Source of the DNA: an uncultured bacterium
Lineage (GTDB): Bacteria; Bacteroidota; Bacteroidia; Bacteroidales; Bacteroidaceae
Direction: 5' to 3'
DNA length: 22,696 bases
Assembly: GCA_905216095.1 (NCBI GenBank)
Contig: CAJMSQ010000031.1
Coordinates: 1-22,696, forward strand
Below the pieces are notes generated by a model, which saw only the letters and a list, made by a program, of their open reading frames with translations, ran no database searches and was not told the origin of the DNA. The translations under genes were made by a program, and so were the position numbers. Below, piece after piece: positions 17,148 through 22,696 of the stretch (position 1 is its first letter; each line of letters opens with the position of its first letter).

Positions 17148-17162
17148 AAGACCGGAACGTCC

Positions 17163-17219
17163 GATGAAAAATGCGCCCGTCAGGATTTCATCTCTCTGAA
17201 TGAAAGTCTTTCGGGCGCA
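17163..17219 (-). terminator. Terminator of the M20 hydrolase gene
   Basis: On the minus strand TGCGCCCG (17219-17212) pairs with CGGGCGCA (17179-17172) and is followed by TTTTTC. The long loop contains an inner TTTCAT/ATGAAA hairpin. It lies about 75 bp beyond the M20 stop codon. A second small hairpin, CTGTTTC/GAAACAG (17232-17251), lies between. No T-run exists for the opposite direction, so the restriction-modification gene lacks an obvious terminator of its own. Confidence 0.7.
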
Positions 17220-17294
17220 GGCTTGTATGTGCTGTTTCTTGAATGAAACAGAAGCAGGTCGGCGACAATTGTCAATATATAGCCCCTACGTGGG

Positions 17295-18359
17295 TCATCC
17301 CTCTATCAAATGCTTGTAAAATGCGATGGAATCGGCGATTTCAGTCGTTTTGATGTATTCGTCGGCGGTATGGGAACGTGCGGAATCGCCCGGCCCGAGC
17401 TTGAATGACGGGAAAGGCATCAGCGCCTGGTCGCTCAGTGTGGGCGAGCCGAAGGGAATGCCGCCCAAGTCGATGGCGCGACGCACCAACGGATGGTCGG
17501 GAGAAATCCGCGAGGAGTTCAGGCGTGTGGAGCGGGCTTTTACCTCGCTGTGCACGTGGCTTCTGATTTCCTCTAACAGTTCATTATTGGAATACATCTC
17601 GTTGGAACGGACATCGACCGTGAATACGCAGGTGTCGGGAATGACGTTGTGCTGCGTGCCTGCCGAGATGACCGTTACGGACATCTTGACCGCGCCCAGT
17701 AGCGGCGAAACACGATGAAACCGATGGTTTCTGAACCACTCTATGTCGGCAAGCGCTTCGTAGATGGCATTGACCCCTTCCTCGCGGGCGGCATGTCCCG
17801 ACACGCCGCGGGCGGTGACGTCGAGCACCATCAGCCCCTTTTCGGCAATGGCCGGTTGCATACCCGTCGGTTCGCCGACAATGGCGCAGTCTATGGGCGG
17901 CAGCAGCGGCAGCACGCTTTCTATGCCGTCGCGGCCCGACACTTCCTCCTCGCACGATGCCAGCCAGATGAGATTCCACGGCGTGCCGGGCGCGTCGGCC
18001 AGCAGGCGGAAGACCTGTAAGAGTGAAACCAGTCCGCCGCCGCAGTCATTGCTGCCCAGCCCGTACAGGCATCCGTCCTCAATCACGGGCGTATAGGGGT
18101 CGCGCTGCCAGCCTGCGACGGGCTTGACCGTATCGATGTGTGCGTTGAGCAGCAGGGTGGGGCGCGTGGGTCGCATCTCCTTAGCGGTACACCACAGGTT
18201 GTTTCCGCTGCGGTGTGGAGAAAGTCCTCTTTCAATCAGAAAATGTTCGATGAAATCGGCACTTTCTTTCTCATTTCTGCTGACGGACGGAATGCGGATG
18301 AGGTCGCTCAGGAGCGCGACCGCCTCTTCCGTAAGTCGTGCGGGGTCTAATTCGTTCAT
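17295..18359 (-). CDS. M20-family metallo-deacylase, probably acyl-ornithine or related amino-acid deacylase
   Basis: A 354-residue dizinc hydrolase of the M20 (ArgE/DapE/CPG2) family. Metal ligands are visible: HID (His74, Asp76), GSNDCGGG (Asp105), catalytic Glu137 with Glu138 in CEEEVSG, Glu163 in VGEPTG, and His330 in SHTADEYI. A dimerisation domain lies at about 170-280. In Bacteroides, arginine synthesis runs through succinylated ornithine, and proteins of this type are annotated as N-acetyl- or N-succinyl-ornithine deacylases; DapE or peptidase activity cannot be excluded. No arginine genes are next to it. The frame extends 28 codons upstream, but that stretch contains the promoter, and ATG 18359 gives the normal family N-terminus. 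It is divergent from the acyl-CoA synthetase. Confidence 0.85.
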   Translation of the reverse strand: MNELDPARLTEEAVALLSDLIRIPSVSRNEKESADFIEHFLIERGLSPHRSGNNLWCTAKEMRPTRPTLLLNAHIDTVKPVAGWQRDPYTPVIEDGCLYGLGSNDCGGGLVSLLQVFRLLADAPGTPWNLIWLASCEEEVSGRDGIESVLPLLPPIDCAIVGEPTGMQPAIAEKGLMVLDVTARGVSGHAAREEGVNAIYEALADIEWFRNHRFHRVSPLLGAVKMSVTVISAGTQHNVIPDTCVFTVDVRSNEMYSNNELLEEIRSHVHSEVKARSTRLNSSRISPDHPLVRRAIDLGGIPFGSPTLSDQALMPFPSFKLGPGDSARSHTADEYIKTTEIADSIAFYKHLIEG

Positions 18360-18384
18360 GGGCCGGTGTTGGTTCGGTTCGGGG

Positions 18385-18392
18385 CAAAGGTA
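18385..18392 (-). promoter_or_regulatory. Probable promoter of the M20 hydrolase, -7 box TACCTTTG
   Basis: On the minus strand TACCTTTG matches TAnnTTTG, 25 bp before the ATG at 18359. At the -33 position only a T-run is seen. Confidence 0.5.
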
Positions 18393-18453
18393 GTAAATTC
18401 TGACGGAACGTAAAAAAATGCTACGATATGTATAGGGTTTCAAATAAAACCGC

Positions 18454-18461
18454 TATCTTTG
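18454..18461 (+). promoter_or_regulatory. Probable promoter of the acyl-CoA synthetase operon, -7 box TATCTTTG
   Basis: TATCTTTG matches TAnnTTTG, 21 bp before ATG 18483, divergent from the M20 promoter about 60 bp away. The -33 element is weak. Confidence 0.5.
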
Positions 18462-18482
18462 TGCTATCTGAAAATAATCATC

Positions 18483-20318
18483 ATGCTGAATAATTGTCAT
18501 ATGTCGAGATTGGTGCATGAGCAGGCCGCACGCTATGGCGGGCGGACGGCTTTGTCCTATCGCGACTACGAACGCGACTGCTGGGTTCCGATTTCGTGGA
18601 ATGCCTTTTCCGAGAAAGTAAATATGGTTTCGCGCGCCTTGTTGAAATTAGGTACGGGCGTGCAGGAGAACCTCGCCGTGTTTTCGCAAAACAAGCCCGA
18701 ATGCTTGTTCGTGGATTTCGGCGCGTATGCCGTGCGGGCGGTAACCATTCCTTTTTACGCCACAAGCAGCGTAACGCAGATTGCCTACATGATAAATGAC
18801 GCCGGTGTGCGCTATTTGTTCGTGGGAGAGCAGATGCAGTACGACGTGGCCGTGAACGTCATATCCCAATGCCCGACACTACAGAAAATTATCATATTCG
18901 ACGGGCACGTGGAGCGCAAGGAACACGATACGGTGTCTGTATACTTCGACGAATTCCTGGCTTTGGGCAAGGACGGGGACTGGTCTTCCGAATTACAGGA
19001 ACGGGCCGACGCCGCATCGTTTGACGACCTGGCCAACATTCTCTATACGAGCGGAACGACCGGCGCGAGCAAGGGCGTGATGCTCACCTACGGAATGTAT
19101 CATGAAGGCTTCCGCGTGAACGACATCGCCGTGAATATCTCCGACAAGGACGTGGTGCTGAACTTTTTGCCTTTCACTCATGTGTTTGAACGGGCATGGT
19201 CGTATCTCTGTCTGGCCGAGGGGGCGCAGCTGGCCGTCAATCTGAAGCCTAATGACGTGTTGCGCTCGTTGCAGGAAGTACACCCCACGTGTATGAGTTC
19301 CGTGCCGCGTTTCTGGGAAAAGGTCTATCAAGGCGTAATCGAAAAGATGGAGAGCGGCAGCCGCATGGAGCGCAAACTCATCGCCGCCGCGCTGAAAACC
19401 GGCGGCCGCTGTTGGGTGGAATACCGCTCGAAAGGCTTGAGCGTGCCGCCGATGCTTAAAATGAAATACGCTTTTTACGATAAGACTGTCATTAAACTGT
19501 TGCGCAAGACGCTTGGCCTGGAACGGGCCAATATATTTCCTACGGCCGGAGCGGCTGTCTCGCCCCATGTGGAGCGTTTCGTACATGCCGCCGGCATTAA
19601 TATGGTAGTAGGGTACGGGCTTACGGAGAGCACGGCCACGGTCTCGTGCGACCTGATGGACCGTCCCGTCTCGTTAGGTTCGGTGGGACGGCTGATTGAA
19701 GGCTTGGAAATCAAGTTCGGAGAGAATAACGAAATCCTGTTGCGCGGCAAGACGATAACTCCCGGGTATTACAAGAAACCGGAAGCCAACGCGGAGGCTT
19801 TTGATGCCGACGGATGGTTCCATACGGGGGATGCCGGTTACATGAAAGACGGCGAACTCTATCTGACCGAACGCATAAAAGATTTGTTCAAGACATCCAA
19901 CGGGAAGTATATCGCCCCGCAGATGATAGAATCTAAATTGTCGATAGACAAATATATAGAGCAGGCCGTAATCGTGGCCGACAAACATAAGTTCGTGTCG
20001 GCACTCATTGTGCCCGATTATAAGTTGCTGGAACGCTTTGCGGAGGAGAAAGGTATTGTTTGCGCCGATCGCGAGGCACTCTGTGCGCATCCTGCCATAA
20101 TCGGGATGATAGCCGGGAGGCTGGAGACGCTGCAGCAGGATTTGGCACATTATGAGAAAGTGAAACGTTTTATCCTCCTGCACGAGCCGTTTACGATGGA
20201 AACGGGTGAATTGACGAATACGCTCAAGGTGAAGCGCAACGTGGTGTACGACCGCTATGCGTCCCGTATCCGCCGTATGTATGAGGAGGCCGAGCAGGAA
20301 CATTCCGTCAAACCGTAA
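18483..20318 (+). CDS. Long-chain fatty acid-CoA ligase (AMP-forming), FadD-like
   Basis: This 611-residue adenylate-forming enzyme activates a fatty acid to acyl-AMP and then acyl-CoA, probably at the inner membrane face. Signature motifs are ILYTSGTTGASKG (186-198, P-loop A3), the central THVFERAWS (232-240) typical of long-chain ligases, YGLTEST (378-384, A5), GWFHTGDAGYM (444-454, A7), LTERIKDLFKTSNGKYIAPQ (461-480, A8 and catalytic Lys475). The LC-FACS type with the long insert before A5 fits best; chain-length preference is not readable. ATG 18483 is used; an upstream TTG at 18459 lies inside the -7 box. prfB follows after 30 bp and probably shares the transcript. Confidence 0.9.
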   Translation: MLNNCHMSRLVHEQAARYGGRTALSYRDYERDCWVPISWNAFSEKVNMVSRALLKLGTGVQENLAVFSQNKPECLFVDFGAYAVRAVTIPFYATSSVTQIAYMINDAGVRYLFVGEQMQYDVAVNVISQCPTLQKIIIFDGHVERKEHDTVSVYFDEFLALGKDGDWSSELQERADAASFDDLANILYTSGTTGASKGVMLTYGMYHEGFRVNDIAVNISDKDVVLNFLPFTHVFERAWSYLCLAEGAQLAVNLKPNDVLRSLQEVHPTCMSSVPRFWEKVYQGVIEKMESGSRMERKLIAAALKTGGRCWVEYRSKGLSVPPMLKMKYAFYDKTVIKLLRKTLGLERANIFPTAGAAVSPHVERFVHAAGINMVVGYGLTESTATVSCDLMDRPVSLGSVGRLIEGLEIKFGENNEILLRGKTITPGYYKKPEANAEAFDADGWFHTGDAGYMKDGELYLTERIKDLFKTSNGKYIAPQMIESKLSIDKYIEQAVIVADKHKFVSALIVPDYKLLERFAEEKGIVCADREALCAHPAIIGMIAGRLETLQQDLAHYEKVKRFILLHEPFTMETGELTNTLKVKRNVVYDRYASRIRRMYEEAEQEHSVKP

Positions 20319-20348
20319 ATACGAAACGACACAGACCATAATATAATA

Positions 20349-21470
20349 ATGATTACAATAGAACAACTCAAAGAGGCTAAGGATCGCGTAGAGGCGCTGA
20401 ACCGCTATCTTGACATTGATACGAAAGCCGTGCAGCTCGAGGAAGAGCAGTTGCGCACGCAGGCGCCGGGATTCTGGGATGATGCCAAACGGGCAGAGGA
20501 GCAGATGAAGAAGGTGAAGTCGCTCGAAAAATGGATTGAGGGCTACAAGGAAGTGAAGATGCTCTGCGATGAACTGGAATTGGCTTTTGAATTTCATAAG
20601 GATGGCATGGTGACCGAAGAGGAAGTGGACGACAATTATGCAAAGACTGTCGGTTCCATCGAGGCCTTGGAACTTAAGAATATGCTCCGCCAGGAAGGAG
20701 ATGCCATGTCGTGCGTGCTGAAAATCAATTCGGGCGCGGGCGGAACGGAGAGTCAGGACTGGGCCTCCATGCTGATGCGTATGTATATGCGTTATGCCGA
20801 GGCGCAGGGCTACAAGGTGACGGTCTCAAACCTGCAGGACGGCGATGAGGCCGGCATCAAGACGGTTACTTTCGAGATTGAGGGCGAGTACGCCTACGGA
20901 TATCTGAAAAGCGAGAACGGCGTTCACCGACTCGTCCGTGTATCGCCCTATAACGCACAAGGCAAGCGGATGACCAGTTTTGCCTCGGTATTTGTCACTC
21001 CCCTCGTGGACGATACGATTGAGGTCTATGTGGATCCGTCGAAAATATCGTGGGACCTCTTCCGCTCGGGCGGTGCCGGTGGCCAGAATGTGAATAAGGT
21101 GGAGACGGGTGTGCGTCTGCGTTATCAGTATAAAGACCCTGATACGGGCGAGGAGGAAGAAATCCTCATCGAAAACACCGAAAGCCGGAAGCAGCTGGAG
21201 AACCGCGAGAATGCGATGCGCCTGTTGCGCTCTCAACTTTACGACCGCGCTTTGCAGAAACGCAAGGCCGAACAGGCTAAAATCGAGGCGGGCAAGAAAA
21301 AGATAGAGTGGGGCAGTCAGATTCGCAGCTATGTGTTCGACGACCGTCGTGTCAAGGACCACCGCACGGGGTATCAGACAAGCGACGTGAACGGCGTGAT
21401 GGATGGCAATATAGATGCTTTCATCAAGGCCTATCTCATGGAGTTCTCCGGTCAGGAAAGCGAAGGATGA
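20349..21470 (+). CDS. prfB: Peptide chain release factor 2, without programmed frameshift
   Basis: A 373-residue class I release factor that reads UGA and UAA and triggers peptide release in the ribosome. The GGQ catalytic tripeptide is at 244-246 (GGAGGQNVNK). The codon-recognition tripeptide, SPF in E. coli RF2, reads SPY at 199-201 (VHRLVRVSPYNAQGKR). This still marks RF2 rather than RF1 (PxT). The whole protein is in one frame. At residues 20-22 (YLD) the sequence is CTTGAC (20409-20414), where many bacteria have the autoregulatory CTTTGAC frameshift site. Length is normal. It lies downstream of the acyl-CoA ligase and upstream of two small genes. Confidence 0.95.
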   Translation: MITIEQLKEAKDRVEALNRYLDIDTKAVQLEEEQLRTQAPGFWDDAKRAEEQMKKVKSLEKWIEGYKEVKMLCDELELAFEFHKDGMVTEEEVDDNYAKTVGSIEALELKNMLRQEGDAMSCVLKINSGAGGTESQDWASMLMRMYMRYAEAQGYKVTVSNLQDGDEAGIKTVTFEIEGEYAYGYLKSENGVHRLVRVSPYNAQGKRMTSFASVFVTPLVDDTIEVYVDPSKISWDLFRSGGAGGQNVNKVETGVRLRYQYKDPDTGEEEEILIENTESRKQLENRENAMRLLRSQLYDRALQKRKAEQAKIEAGKKKIEWGSQIRSYVFDDRRVKDHRTGYQTSDVNGVMDGNIDAFIKAYLMEFSGQESEG

Positions 21471-21535
21471 TGCCGCGCTTTTCTTATCGTAGGGCTTTCC
21501 CCGGAAACAGAATAATACCATAAAAACAAATAGCT

Positions 21536-21679
21536 ATGAGCAAGAAAGCAAATGCCAAGAAAATGAAACGAGCAGCGCAGGAGGCACGTCAGGCCCGTCG
21601 CGTCATAAACGGAATATTCATGGGGCTGATAGCACTCATGGTGGTGATTCTCCTGGCTTATTACCTCTGGCAGGGCTGA
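21536..21679 (+). CDS. 47-residue single-pass membrane protein, translationally coupled to the CYTH gene
   Basis: The product starts with a strongly basic segment (MSKKANAKKMKRAAQEARQ ARRV) and then has one hydrophobic helix (about 27-45, IFMGLIALMVVILLAYYLW), ending QG. The positive N-terminus predicts a cytoplasmic N-terminus. Its TGA (21677-21679) overlaps the ATG of the CYTH gene (21679-21681) as TGATG, indicating re-initiation and co-expression. It begins 65 bp after prfB. I recognise no family. Coding is supported by the clean composition (basic head, helix) and the stop-start overlap. Role unknown. Confidence 0.75.
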   Translation: MSKKANAKKMKRAAQEARQARRVINGIFMGLIALMVVILLAYYLWQG

Positions 21680-22164
21680 TGGCAATAGAAATAGAACGCA
21701 AATTCCTTGTTACGGGCGATTATAAGTCGCAGGCTGTGTCGCATAGCCGTATCGTGCAAGGGTATATTTGTAGTGAAAGAGGACGTACAGTGCGGGTCCG
21801 TCTGCGTGGAGACTGCGGTTACCTGACCATAAAAGGCCCTTCGCTCAACGGAGGTCTGTCGCGGTATGAATTTGAAAAGCAGATAACTCAGGACGAGGCT
21901 CTCTCTCTGTTGCGCATCTGTGAACCCGGCATTGTCGATAAGGTGCGTTGGCTGGTACCTGTGGGTAAACACACTTTCGAGGTGGATGAATTTTTTGGTG
22001 ACAATGCGGGGCTCGTCGTGGCCGAAGTGGAATTGTCGTCAGAAGATGAAGATTACGAACGTCCGGATTTCATCGGAAAGGAAGTGACCGGCGACCGGCG
22101 ATATTATAACTCCAACCTGCGCCGGCATCCTTATTGCGACTGGAATGATGAGGCGGCGGGCTGA
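21679..22164 (+). CDS. CYTH-domain protein (triphosphate-binding tunnel fold)
   Basis: A 161-residue CYTH-superfamily protein. The hallmark EIERKFLV is at 3-10, followed by the charged strands of the tunnel: TVRVRLRG (37-44), GYLTIKGP (47-54), RYEFEKQI (62-69), DKVRWLVPVG (87-96), FEVDEFFGDN (99-108) and VVAEVELSSEDEDYERP. Alternating Lys/Arg and Glu residues would hold a triphosphate and divalent metals. Small bacterial members are often inorganic triphosphatases, so tripolyphosphate hydrolysis is the best guess. Class IV adenylate cyclase activity is possible but less likely. It is coupled to the upstream 47-residue membrane protein and followed by a terminator. Confidence 0.88.
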   Translation: MAIEIERKFLVTGDYKSQAVSHSRIVQGYICSERGRTVRVRLRGDCGYLTIKGPSLNGGLSRYEFEKQITQDEALSLLRICEPGIVDKVRWLVPVGKHTFEVDEFFGDNAGLVVAEVELSSEDEDYERPDFIGKEVTGDRRYYNSNLRRHPYCDWNDEAAG

Positions 22165-22200
22165 AATCCTTGGACTACGGTAATGCGAATGCAACATAAG

Positions 22201-22243
22201 AACAGGCTGAATTTCCGGCAACGGAGGTCGGCCTGTTTTGTTG
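22201..22243 (+). terminator. Intrinsic terminator after the CYTH gene
   Basis: ACAGGC (22202-22207) pairs with GCCTGT (22231-22236), with an inner CCG-gcaa-CGG tip, followed by TTTTGTTG. It lies 37 bp after the CYTH stop and probably ends the acyl-CoA ligase-prfB-CYTH transcript. Confidence 0.75.
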
Positions 22244-22696
22244 ATGGCATCGCGCGCGCGTATATTATATAGGTGTGGTGCGGTTACAATTGTTTGTGGA
22301 TAAGATGTAGTTTCTTCTTATTTCGTGTTCCGATGAATTGTTTGCACGTAAGTGAAAACCGGCCGGCAAATGCGCCTTTTTTATAACTCACATGGCGCGT
22401 TTAATGTTTCGTAGGCTCTTATCCATGTGGCATCTGTTTTCTTTCAGGTTTGTTTTAGACTTGCAGAACGGGGTGGAACGATGTGCTTAGTGGATGTTTG
22501 CATTTCCTTTGTTTTGTTTTCTTTAATCTGAATCCGTGTCTCAAGATGGTTTCAAATTAAAAAAACGTTTCAAAAGTCATAGAAAAATCTGTTTCTATAA
22601 ATTACTTGTTCATAGATGTTTATGAATATCTCTTAAATTTTCTTGAAAAAAAGTTGTTATAAAGTTTGGTTTGTATGTGTTATTTGTAGTACTTTT
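22244..22696. other. AT-rich non-coding region at the right edge
   Basis: No gene is supported here. Visible items are a CG dinucleotide run (22251-22260) passing into alternating TA, a hairpin ATAAGA/TCTTAT (22300-22321) whose loop side shares TAGTTTCTTCT with the copy A hairpin, the palindrome CCGGCCGG (22359-22366), and two AT hairpins, ATAGAAA/TTTCTAT (22579-22598) and TTCATA/TATGAA (22609-22626). It is probably the upstream control region of a gene outside the window. Confidence 0.5.

Noticed and set aside
22391..22402. CATGGCGCGTT shared with 3292-3302, as a possible third repeat copy
   Set aside because: An 11-base match is expected by chance in a window of this size, and no other block of the repeat is present around 22.4 kb.

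Overview
The window reads as chromosomal DNA of a gut-type Bacteroidales bacterium (Bacteroidaceae/Prevotellaceae-like; genus not resolved). The basis is the house promoter box TAnnTTTG upstream of several genes, the near absence of Shine-Dalgarno sites, a Bacteroidetes-style division cluster (short FtsL-like protein with a long acidic N-terminus, penicillin-binding protein with a PASTA domain, MraY with an internal insert), and the protein sequences themselves. Most of the window is GC-rich; the block at about 14.6-17.15 kb is clearly AT-richer.

Layout: (1) 1-543, the 3' end of an ATPase/PD-(D/E)XK nuclease-like gene. (2) 920-2878, gyrB with its own promoter and a strong terminator. (3) 3008-3282, an intergenic repeat, here called copy A, on the minus strand. 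(4) 3.5-14.2 kb, a division and cell-wall (dcw) operon: mraZ, rsmH, ftsL-like, ftsI, murE, mraY, murD, ftsW and a periplasmic cyclophilin. The genes supply the cytoplasmic peptidoglycan precursor steps (MurE, MurD), the first lipid-linked step (MraY), septal polymerisation and cross-linking (FtsW, FtsI) and the FtsL-type connector. The usual continuation murG-murC-ftsQ-ftsA-ftsZ is missing here. (5) 14281-14575, copy B of the repeat, in the opposite orientation, so the two copies bracket the dcw operon. (6) 14.77-17.15 kb, an AT-rich single-chain restriction-modification gene (nuclease, N6-methylase and target-recognition parts) split by a +1 frameshift near 15.26 kb. (7) 17.3-18.36 kb, a minus-strand M20 deacylase, divergent from (8) a long-chain acyl-CoA synthetase followed by prfB, a 47-residue membrane protein and a CYTH-domain protein ending in a terminator at 22.2 kb. 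(9) 22.24-22.70 kb, AT-rich and non-coding.

The most unusual structure is the repeat pair. Each copy has two TTAACA boxes exactly 22 bp apart, then a 42-bp block (39 of 42 identical) holding a full promoter whose 20-bp spacer is also conserved. Immediately after comes an intrinsic terminator, with different sequence in the two copies, that would limit the transcript to roughly 35-40 nt. Next come hairpin-forming CTACATGGCTTGTAG units and finally a GTTAAAAATGTTAAT box. Copy B is bounded by a perfect 11-bp inverted repeat. This looks like a dispersed promoter-terminator element. Its function is unknown and everything beyond the visible sequence is inference.
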